From Bradysia coprophila (taxonomy: Eukaryota; Arthropoda; Insecta; Diptera; Sciaridae): a stretch of DNA of 64,000 nt. Positions 1-9,004 of the stretch are shown piece by piece; position 1 is the first letter of the stretch; every line of letters starts with the position of its first letter. Under the pieces are notes generated by a model. The model saw only the letters and a list, made by a program, of their open reading frames with translations. It was not told the DNA's origin and did not search any database. The position numbers and the translations under genes are program-made. Location of the stretch: positions 3,712,800 through 3,776,799 of the forward strand of contig NW_023503313.1 of NCBI RefSeq assembly GCF_014529535.1, in the 5' to 3' direction.

Positions 1-1778
1 TCCTTGATTTATATGAATGAGTTACAAACTGAATTGTTTAATTTCACCGAAATCGTGCGAAATTTCACCTTAATTCACATTCCACAATTGATCGACATTT
101 ATGGGCTTCGTTTACAACTATTCAGTAAAACTTCTGTTCACAAAAAACTTTAAAATTTTTGTAAAACCGAAAACAGAACAATTTTTTTGGTGTACGAAAT
201 TCTACTATTCATGATAATATGGGTTTTGCTTCGCCAACAATCGATTACTAGCAACATCGACAGCACGACAGCGACGGCGCGCCGGCAATGGTAAAAAGCT
301 TTGCCATCTCAATTCTCTTAAAATCCTTCTGTTCTTTTCCTCTTCGTTTCATTTTTTTTCCATTTGCAACGAACTTTTTCTTTTATATTCTTGTTTGAAT
401 AAAGAATTTGTCTTCATGGCAAAGAAAGTAATTTCCTACGACAAATATTTTTTAATTTCTACTGTATGCATGATAAATCCCTATTTCGGTATGGCTTACG
501 TGTATGAAGGAATTTTTATTTTGAATTAACTTCCAAAAGGGCATTGAATTTTTACATCTGAATGTTGCCGGGGATATTTATTCACTTACCTTCGTGTATT
601 TAATTTGTTTTCAGGTATGATATGCATGTATACCGTTGAAACATTTTCCTGTCTACGAATTTTCGTGTGTTTCATCAAATAATTATTAAGGTGGATGAGA
701 CTTTTGGTCGGGGTTGATGGGGTTGAAGATTTTGCGGTATAAAGCCGAAAATAATATAACCGCCAACACAAAGCTAATTTGGGATGACTTTAGGAAAAAC
801 GAATTTCTTGCAATTAATTAGCGGAAGACGCATACTATAATAACTTTCGACGGTGGCAAACTGAGAGAAAATTGCTTGGAAAATTGATGTGTTTGTAATT
901 ACAACCGAAAATTATTGTTATTGCTACTATAGTGGTAGAAATTTCTTCAATAAGATGACCGATTTAAGCTGCATGAACTATGACACTATGTTTGTTATAG
1001 AGTGTTCTTGTAGATGAAATTAGGATATCTAACTTTAATCAATTTTATTCTCTACTATTTTCTAGCCGAGTAAAACTTAACTCCTAGTGAGCCTAAAATA
1101 GTATTTCCAGCACATACCGGAGGCGAGTTCTGGAATCGAGCTCGCTAAAAAAGCCTCTGATAAGTTAGGAACAACGTTTTGTTTATAGTGTGTCGGAAAT
1201 GAGCGACAAAGTCACAATAAACAAAATTTGAAGTGAGTTATCTTTAGCGAACCAACTTGCGAGTTGAGTGGTGTAACTGGCTAACTACCTAATTACACAC
1301 GTACATTCCTATAAGGATATATAACAAAACTATTGCTCATACACTAATGGATGGTTTAGCCAGCAAATTTAAAATCATATAATTGCCATTATCTTACCGA
1401 GGAGGGTGAAAGAAAAATGTTTCGAGAAAACTTCACGGTCATCTTACAATTCGACTTCAAAGTGATTACAAGGGCAAGGGTATTGTTAAATTGTCAGTTG
1501 AAAAGAAATTTGTAACTGTTGGGCCTCACATGGGTTATGGAGGCCAAGAAAGTAGGAGAGAATAGATTTAGTACACATTGGTTAACTGGTTCTTGACCCA
1601 TAGCTGTACAATGTATAAATAAAAACATTTTTTTTTCATCCGAATCAACAGATTGCTCTGTAAGTTTAGTCAAATAATCATTGAATCTGCTACTTCCTTT
1701 TTTCAAGTGGCGTCTAGCGTTTCATCGGAATCACAGCTGAGTTGTCTAGTAATGGCATTCCTATTTTTGTCTATTTTC
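1..1778. other. Intergenic, no gene supported
   Basis: AT-rich DNA with only short, unconvincing ORFs. A GC-rich stretch at about 255-291 ends in a GTAAAA donor-like site and could be a non-coding exon of a plus-strand gene, possibly Rfx, but nothing else supports it. Positions 1148-1210 match 8936-9004 (see the dispersed repeat entries). Confidence 0.5.
1148..1210 (+). repeat. Dispersed repeat, copy 1
   Basis: Contains AAGCCTCT, a TAAGTTAGGAA block and TTTTGTTTATAGTGTGTCGG followed by AAATGAGCGAC. The same blocks occur in the same order at 8936-9004 with a few substitutions. It is an old interspersed element of unknown class; I saw no clear terminal repeats. Confidence 0.6.
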
Positions 1779-1791
1779 CAGGGCCTATTAT

Positions 1792-2000
1792 TTGGGAATC
1801 GATTTTGGGAATATTTGGGAATATTTGGGAATATTTGTGAATTTTGGGAATATTTGGGAATATTTGAGAATATTTGGGAATATTTGGGAATATTTGGGAA
1901 TATTTGGGAATATTTGTGAATTTTGGGAATATTTGGGAATATTTGTGAATATTTGGGAATTTTGGGAATATTTGAGAATTTTTGTGAATATTTGGGGATT
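1792..2000 (+). repeat. Minisatellite array 1, unit GGGAATATTT
   Basis: About 20 copies of a 10-bp unit. Variants are GTGAATATTT, GAGAATATTT and a 9-bp form, GGGAATTTT. The array directly continues the left terminal repeat of the hAT-like element. The long ORFs across it arise because the unit lacks stop codons in most frames; they are not genes. Confidence 0.95.
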
Positions 2001-2221
2001 AATTCCCAAATAATTACTCCTTTTGAATATATTATCCCAAAATGTTTGGTTTCTATTTTGTATTGTTATCAATAAAGCTTTATAAATCGTGTTTAAATAC
2101 CATTGACATTTAATTTCATCCATCAGAAGTTTATTTTCGATGTTCACAAATGACTTAGAAATAAACCAGTGGCAATACAGCAGGTATTTTCTATCGTTAA
2201 AACTTTTACACCTCGTCTACT

Positions 2222-2475
2222 TCCCAAATATTCCCAAAATTCACAAATATTCCCAAATATTCACAAATGTTCCCAAATATTCACAAATATTCACAAATAT
2301 TCCCAAATATTCCCAAATATTCCCAAATATTCCCAAATATTCACAAATATTCACAAATATTCCCAAATATTCCCAAATATTCCCAAAATTCACAAATATT
2401 CCCAAATATTCCAAAAATTCACCAATATTCACAAATATCCCCAAATATTCAAAAATATTAACAATATTGATTCCC
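2222..2475 (-). repeat. Minisatellite array 2, inverted
   Basis: The same 10-bp unit as arrays 1 and 3 but on the opposite strand (plus-strand reading AAATATTCCC), about 25 copies. It can fold back on either flanking array. Confidence 0.95.
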
Positions 2476-2783
2476 AAACCATGAGGCCGATGAAATCACA
2501 GTAGGCACTGCGTTACTGTTATACAGATAGATGACTTGTTTTTGTTGTATGAGTTAAAACATAATCCTAAGCGGTAGCTCGTATCACTAAAGCCTCCAAA
2601 TTTGACACTTGTCAATTCAGTGTTCATGCTAGTAGCAGGGCTGTGCCGTAACACATACATTTTTTGGGGTACCTCCAACGCCGCTGGCTTAAAACACTTT
2701 ATTATGTATCACAAATTTTATAAGCATGATATCCACTGAATCGTTCAAATTTTATTTAAGTCTACGTCTACCTGGTCTTAAAT

Positions 2784-3150
2784 TTTTGTGAATATTTGGG
2801 AATATTTGTGAATATTTGGGAATATTTGGGAATATTTGTGAATATTTGTAAATATTTGGGAATATTTGGGAATTTTGGGAATATTTGGGAATATTTGGGA
2901 ATATTTGTGAATATTTGTAAATATTTGGGAATATTTGGGAATTTTGGGAATATTTGGGAATATTTGGGAATATTTGTGAATATTTGTGAATATTTGGGAA
3001 TATTTGTGAATATTTGTAAATATTTGGGAATATTTGGGAATTTTGGGAATATTTGGGAATATTTGTGAATATTTGTGAATATTTGGGAATATTTGTGAAT
3101 ATTTGGGAATATCTGTGAATATTTGGGAATTTTGGGAATTTTGGGAATTA
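2784..3150 (+). repeat. Minisatellite array 3
   Basis: About 36 units of GGGAATATTT with GTGAATATTT and GTAAATATTT variants. A higher-order pattern is visible: a block of roughly 70 bp containing a GTAAATATTT unit and a 9-bp unit recurs about three times. The array ends in the palindrome GGGAATTAATTCCC at the right terminal repeat. Confidence 0.95.
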
Positions 3151-3595
3151 ATTCCCAAATAATAGGCCCTGCTATTTTCTTTTGTAACGAACACATTTTT
3201 TTTGGCATAATTTAGAAGACAAAGCGGGATTGACCTATATATCAAAGATTTGTGATTGAACTGTGATTTAGCGAAGACTGGACATAAAATAGTGGTAAAA
3301 AAGAAAGAATTTGGGACAACACAAAAAATTTCTTAAATTTAAAAAGGTAAAAGATTCGAGAAAAGATTATACATCATTTGATGAGAGCTATCTCTTAAAA
3401 TGAGTTATCGTATGTCACAGGATGTAAATATTGTCAAACAAATCTAAAATTACAAGAAAATCGATCATTTCATATATTTCATCATAGCACTGTTGATTTC
3501 ATTGATTTTTTTATTATTGTGAAGTGTCCAAAATTGGAATTTATCATATTTCGATAGCCAAATATACCGCTAACTAATGGTGATTCGTCTCTCAG

Positions 3596-4203
3596 TGCTG
3601 TTATGAGGCTGTGAGACGTTGAAAGTGACAAACTCGATAGCATCACAGATATCACAGATTCAAGTTTTTGTCAACAAATGTCTAAGACGAATTCTGAAGA
3701 TCTTTTGGCCGAACGTCATGTCAAACGAAGATTTGTGGCGCATAGAGCATGGCATTAACAAAGCACCTAGCAGGGTATAGCAGGGTAATAGAGGTTTTTA
3801 CACGTCAAATAGAGTAGTATTTTGATACCAATAATACCATTAGCAACCCTAATGGTAATTTTGTAATGACATTATGAAAAAAAGGTATGGAAATATTCGC
3901 ATACTTCGATTAAAGTACTACTTTATTTTTTTCTATTACCCTGCTAGGTGCTTTGGCATTAATGATCAGGAGAAGGAAGTGGAATTGGATAGGACACACT
4001 CTACGTAGCCCCAGTAAAGACATAGCGAAAGCTGCGCCAGATTGGAATACACAGGGAAGAGGGGTCCAAAGATTACGTGGAAAAGGAGAATCATCGAAGT
4101 AGCCAAGGACGAAGGAAACTCTTGGAGCGAAGTGAAAGCCTTGGCCCTGAATCGTTTGCGATGGAGGCAATTTGTTGGTACCTTATGCTCCCCCGCGGAG
4201 TAA
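3596..4203 (+). mobile_element. LINE 3' end (reverse transcriptase C-terminus), degenerate
   Basis: Translation, with stops and frameshifts, gives FVNKCLRRILKIFWPN, then RRRKWNWIGHTLRSPS, then WSEVKALALNRLRWRQFV and a stop. This is the conserved C-terminal end of reverse transcriptases of non-LTR retrotransposons. A second copy with the same last block lies on the minus strand at 6794-6960. The coding region is split by a separate insertion at 3759-3954. The clade cannot be fixed by eye. Confidence 0.8.
3759..3954. mobile_element. 196-bp hAT-like MITE inserted in the LINE
   Basis: The ends are inverted (AAAGCACCTAGCAGGGTA near the left, TACCCTGCTAGGTGCTTT at the right). They are flanked by an exact 8-bp duplication, GGCATTAA (3751-3758 and 3955-3962), which lies within the LINE coding sequence. 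The left end carries a short tandem copy of TAGCAGGGTA. There is no coding capacity. It inserted after the LINE fragment did. Confidence 0.85.
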
Positions 4204-4837
4204 GACAAGATGATGAATGGTGATTTGGACCCCAACTATTAACTTATTTTGACTTGATAGAATCGGCTAATCGAGAATAGAATCTAGTGGCTAGACTTCA
4301 ATCTTGCTTTTTAGTAGCGAGCTGGATGTAATTTTTATACAGCCATCAGAAGTAAGAAGTAAAGCGGTAAAGTACACTTTAGCTCCACGCTATATTTCTG
4401 ACAAAGCTGAGAGGCGTAACCATAACCAGAGGGGGAATAAACAGAAACAACCAAGGTCGAAGAAACAACTGAAGAAAACTACAATAAAACTAAAAACATT
4501 TACTTTAGTCAATAAAGAAAACTGAGAAAAACTGAGGGAACTTGACTTAGGTATTCTTTTAGAAGAAAGAGGAAACTGAAACAAATAGGATCGACCGGAA
4601 CTCACGTTCATCCATTCCTCGGTATAACCATTATAATTAATTGACAGAAAATTACTTACTTACTAACTCCATATTGCTGTTCAGACTTTGGGTGATTTCT
4701 ATTATCCCATTTCCAATATGATTGTGCAATGATGCGCCAAAAAATTCGCAAACAAATTATTGGCTGCACACTTTTGTTGTATGAATTTCGAAATTTCATA
4801 TGCGCAAAATCGTCAGTGAAAGAGAGAATGAACCCAT
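4204..4837. other. Gene-free stretch
   Basis: I see no convincing gene or repeat. Short ORFs in both strands have low-complexity composition. Confidence 0.4.
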
Positions 4838-5012
4838 CATTTTCGAATATGAATATATACACAAAACCATAGCAACGGTGTAATAACATTCGATTGGTTT
4901 TAGCATTATCCTGCAAGTAAGTCTTTGTAATTGAAAATTTTGCTAGGCCATAAATGACTAGCTGTTAATGCATTGACTTTGAACGTTTTTGGTTGTAAAG
5001 AAGTTAATCGAG
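4838..5012 (+). repeat. Direct repeat, copy 1
   Basis: About 175 bp, starting CATTTTCGAATATGAATATA and ending AGTTAATCGAG. It matches 5537-5713 in the same orientation with a handful of differences; the two starts are about 699 bp apart. A TTTATTTCGGCAAAGATG-like block follows copy 1 (5021-5044) and precedes copy 2, so the original duplicated unit may have been longer. LTR-like or tandem origin is unresolved. Confidence 0.8.
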
Positions 5013-5536
5013 CGCAAGTACAACTTATTTCGGCAAAGATGTTTGAAATTTCAAAGATGTTTTGAACGAACTACAATAAAACGAAATGAAACGCAGATAT
5101 TTTTTTTATTTTGTCAAGTTGAATTATCGACACTGGCTATAACCACGTAAAATACCAATTCATTTGGTCGTTTACCAGCTGGTATGCTGGATAACACTCG
5201 TTTAACGCCTGAACTTCTTCAATTAAATTAATTATTTTCTGAATTTCTTATTTCAAAAAAATCTTTGATACGAATTCTTATCTAAATCATATTTTAATTA
5301 ATTAATTTGGAGGACTATAGGCACATTCAGTGTAATGTAGTTCCCGCCATTAGTTCGAAAACATTTCGGTACATTTTGTGGTAATGATCTGAAAGGTATT
5401 ACCGGTATTACACAGTTTGTATATGGGATTTCAACCTAACAAAAACGAAAAAATCTGCTCGACGATATACCAAAAAATTGTGTCCGAAGTGTCATACCAC
5501 AGGTGAATACGATTTATTTCGGCAAAGATGTTTTGA

Positions 5537-5713
5537 CATTTTCGAATATGAATATATACACAAAACCATAGCAACGGTGTAACAACATTCGATTCGTTTT
5601 AGCATTATCCTGCAAGTAAGTCTTTGTAATTAAAAATTTTGCTAGACCGTAAATGACTAGCTGTTAAAGCATTGCCTTTGAACGTTTTTTGTTGTTAAAA
5701 AGTTAATCGAGTG
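5537..5713 (+). repeat. Direct repeat, copy 2
   Basis: Second copy of the repeat at 4838-5012. It shares ACAAAACCATAGCAACGGTG, the CCTGCAAGTAAGTC block and AAATGACTAGCTGTTAA. Confidence 0.8.
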
Positions 5714-6793
5714 AAAACACAATTTATATTAAATGAAATTTAAAAATGGCTGACGAATCACAAAAAAAGGTATTCCATCTATTCCTTTTATTTACATTTT
5801 TTTTTTGTTCGTATAATCCCAATTGTCATATCGTTTGTTTACGGGATGAGTTCAAATGGGCCAAGAGTGCCAAGCGACTGATTGTCGGATTAATTAGTTA
5901 CACATTTCCTCTCACTGACTGTACAATGTCATATGTCATACATGTACATAGTAATATAGTAATATACGGTAGACTATAAGTTGTGCATAAATTTTATGTG
6001 GGATTCAAAGTTGCATACATAATGTTTTCTCTGTATCAAATCAGTACAACTTTGTGCGTTACTAACTTGTAAATAAGACAAAATTGCTTCGATGTGATGA
6101 AGACGACTTTCTGCACCTATGCTACATAGGAAACACACCGATTATGTTTGATTACTACAAATCTCATATTGATTAATCAAAATGCTGTACGTTTCATAGT
6201 TTCATTCGTTTTGTAAGCAATCATTGCATACTGTAAGCCGCAAGTAGGTACATATCACTTCTGGTGCACAGAGAATATTGGTTTTCCCGGAAATTTAGTT
6301 ACAGAAAGTGATTGTTTGCAACATTACGCATTTATAGTTATTGAATTCACACACTGTCAAATGAGCCGACATGCATTTTGAATGGTGCATCCGTTCAATG
6401 GGTCGTGATAGTATATTATCGAATATTATTCGTTAGCGAAATAATCTCGAAAGGGATACTATTCCAATCGCGATTAGCATTATTATTGATGACAAAAATC
6501 ACAATAATGTGAAATGACAACATGTTTCTTTTGAGGAGCGATGTCTTCATTAAACAAAAAAACATAAATTACCCGTTTTAGAGTTGCGATTACAACTTTA
6601 CAAATGGCTAGCGGTCGTGCGGTCTGGCAAAAAAAGGCAATTGTTTTGGGATTTAGTTTTAATTTTTATTCCTCTAGAATTCTGATTCCTAGGAGAAACA
6701 CCTTTTCGGAAACTCTGACTCTGGAATTACTTATCACTGAGAAATATGACTCTCCACAGATTGTCTTTATCCATATCATCGTCATCTGCTTCC
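5714..6793. other. Gene-free stretch
   Basis: I see no supportable feature. ORFs here lack a family signature, splice context or coding-like composition. Confidence 0.4.
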
Positions 6794-6960
6794 TTACTCC
6801 GCGAGGGAGCATAGGTTGTCCACAAAACTTCGCCATCGTATTCGATTCATCGCGAGTGCCTTGACTTCCGTCCACTCTTTCTCGGCTGTCCAATGCGGTT
6901 TTCGCGATGCTTCCAAAAGGCCGCCGAATGGTGTGACCGATCCAGTTTCTTTATCCATCT
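6794..6960 (-). mobile_element. LINE 3' end, second copy
   Basis: Read on the minus strand it gives EWTEVKALAMNRIRWRSF, then a short tail and a stop. This parallels the block WSEVKALALNRLRWRQF of the plus-strand copy that ends at 4203. It is a 5'-truncated retrotransposon remnant with frame damage upstream. Confidence 0.7.
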
Positions 6961-7958
6961 ACTAATAGTTAATGCTCATGTCCAGGACTTAAGTTTACTT
7001 TTCTGCAGGCCAACTTCATCACAAAATATGACTTACACAGCGATCCCGATTTTTTTCACATTTTTTAAAAAATAATTTCTTTGAATTAACAATAATCAAA
7101 TTTCGATAAAAATGTATCAAGAAGTAACTTAAAATAACCAAAAAATTAAGAAAGAATTAAGAAAGACTGAACTTGACTGAAAAGTATGGCAACTGTTTTT
7201 TGAATTTTTAAAAGGTAATTGTGATCGCGAAGGTATCGGAGACCGTGGGTTTTGTTCCTTATATTCGCTCTATGCATCCCACATATATAAAAGAAGCTAC
7301 TCTCCTTACATATATTATACTAAATTAAGTTCCTTAATGTTTAGGGCTTAAAAACTTGCCTCCGGCTCGAGCTGAAAACCTTTATTTTCTTTTTAAGCCT
7401 ATTGTCCGATGAGTCTTCCTGTGAGCTATATATTACATGACCACATCTTAATAATTCAAATCGAAAACCAATTGGGCGTCATTTGAAACATGAAGCGAAC
7501 AAAATAATTGAATCTGTTACTTCATTTGTATCGCAGACGACTAGTCGGTTCTATAAAGTTATTGTTGATTTCAATAAGGCCCTGAACCTTATAGGGTTAT
7601 ACAGTCCTGTCATCTCGAAATGGTTAGCCCGCATAATTATTTCGTGCGAAATTCTTTAAGAACTTCTGTCAGAGCCAGTTATATTAACACCGTACTCAAT
7701 AGGACATTCGATATTTTCAACGTTGCGAATTGGTAACGGACTATTAGAATATCTACGAATAAGTGTTACGTAGAAAGCTCAATGGATTACCTATTACAAA
7801 AGGTTTCAATTGCAATTCAACGGAGACCATTGAGAACTCGATCTGATCAACATGTACGACGTAAGAACACGTTTCGATTGAAAATGAAATTAGTTTGAAG
7901 GGATTCTGCATATCTACGTGAATATTTGATAAAAAAAAAAATTTAAAAAAAAATTTGA
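6961..7958. other. Gene-free stretch
   Basis: AT-rich with homopolymer runs (for example poly-A near 7931-7950). No gene is seen. Confidence 0.4.
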
Positions 7959-8026
7959 CGAGGAGCGAACCCAAGACCATTGCATAAAAGTGACGCGCTC
8001 TAACCGATTCGGCTACTGAGACTTCG
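7959..8026 (-). repeat. tRNA-like sequence, probable SINE head or tRNA pseudogene
   Basis: On the minus strand it contains TAGCCGAATCGGTTAGAGCGC, an A-box-like D arm, and GGGTTCGCTCC, a B-box-like T arm, at tRNA spacing. The T stem pairs poorly and no clean acceptor stem or anticodon arm can be drawn. A T/A-rich tract follows on the minus strand. This fits a tRNA-derived SINE or decayed tRNA rather than a working tRNA. Confidence 0.55.
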
Positions 8027-8327
8027 AATGAAATGGATTTGTTGACAAGTTTTGTTTTGCACAATGTTTGTGTGCATGTGTGTATTAGTATATTTTCCAG
8101 TTTTCGTTTATGTATGACATACTCACCCCGTTCGTGTTATGTACAGATCTCATTACCCCTCCTACCACATAATAATTATTATCAAGTTGACATTTCACAC
8201 AATCTGTAATGAGTGTCCTTAACAAAGCCTGTCTTAATTATCAAAATTAGTGTTTCACCGTCTTCGTGTTCAATTTAGATGTGTCTTAACCTGTTCTTCC
8301 AGAACCTTGAACTATAACGCGAATTGA

Positions 8328-8588
8328 GAGGGAAACCACTCTTTTGTGATTAACATGGTTAACATCAGTTAATCAGCAACATGATAAATGTGAATACGCA
8401 CGGTTTCTCAGTGATTAACCATGATTAACCCCCACATTTCACGATTAATTACAGTTTTGTGACGATTCACTTGGTTAAATGCTGGTTAATCACAGTTTCG
8501 TCATCATGTTAATCACTGGTTGGTTCATCATGTCTTTTTATTACTGTGATTAACATGAACATCAATAAACAAGAGTGGTTTCTCCCTC
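8328..8588. mobile_element. MITE with GAGGGAAACCACTCTT ends
   Basis: The left end (8328-8343) and right end (8571-8588) are near-perfect inverted repeats differing by a 2-nt indel. The interior is full of GATTAAC and GTTAATC motifs in both orientations, including subterminal TGTGATTAACATG, typical of transposase-binding subterminal repeats. No ORF. The superfamily is not clear because I see no obvious target duplication. Confidence 0.7.
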
Positions 8589-8935
8589 GACGCGAATCTA
8601 TAAATAAAAAATCGAAAACTATCGAAAAAAGCAAAATAATTTTAGAGCACAGAAAACAACATGTCCGTCCACTGTAACGCACAGTCTAACTTCCCGAACC
8701 TTTCCCGAACTAGAATCGTGGATTATAAGAATCTAAAAACACCCGAATTACAAAACATAACGGAATTCAGTTTTCTGCTAGTGAAAATTCTATCCGCCTG
8801 ATTACTATGAATCATCCTTTTCCAACTCAATAACAGAAACCTTTGGGGATTCTATATTTGACCGATAAATAAATTCAAAACTACCGATAAAAAATAATAA
8901 ATTACCGATAAATACGGTAGTTCTAGAATTAATTT

Positions 8936-9004
8936 CGCTAAAGAAGCCTCTTAGCATAAGTTAGGAATAACATTTTGTTTATAGTGTGTCGGAAATGAGC
9001 GACG
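8936..9004 (+). repeat. Dispersed repeat, copy 2
   Basis: Same ordered blocks as 1148-1210, including TTTTGTTTATAGTGTGTCGG and AAATGAGCGACGAAC. Confidence 0.6.

Larger units (their letters stand above)
1779..3171. mobile_element. hAT-like non-autonomous element filled with minisatellites
   Basis: The ends are perfect 21-bp inverted repeats (1779-1799 and 3151-3171) that start CAGGGCCTAT and end ATTTGGGAAT. They are flanked by an exact 8-bp duplication, CTATTTTC (1771-1778 and 3172-3179). CAGGG termini with an 8-bp target duplication are typical of the hAT superfamily. No transposase is encoded. The interior is three arrays of a 10-bp unit, with the middle array inverted, separated by unique spacers at about 2020-2220 and 2480-2780. 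The unit ATTTGGGAAT is identical to the inner 10 bp of the terminal repeat. A second end-like sequence, ATTAATTCCCAAATAAT, lies at 1998-2014, so the element may be composite. Confidence 0.85.

Noticed and set aside
1788-2504. ORFs encoding NIPKYSQIF or NIWEYLGIF repeats
   Set aside because: They are translations of the 10-bp minisatellite, open in several frames on both strands, with no non-repeat domain or promoter.
2768-3245. Overlapping 146-aa and 155-aa minus-strand ORFs
   Set aside because: Minisatellite array 3 read in two frames; not a protein gene.
3910-4235. Minus-strand ORFs of 86 and 89 aa
   Set aside because: Antisense shadows of the LINE 3' end.
7753-8064. 103-aa minus-strand ORF
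   Set aside because: It runs through the tRNA-like sequence and a poly-Phe/Lys tract, so it is translation of a SINE or tRNA relic.
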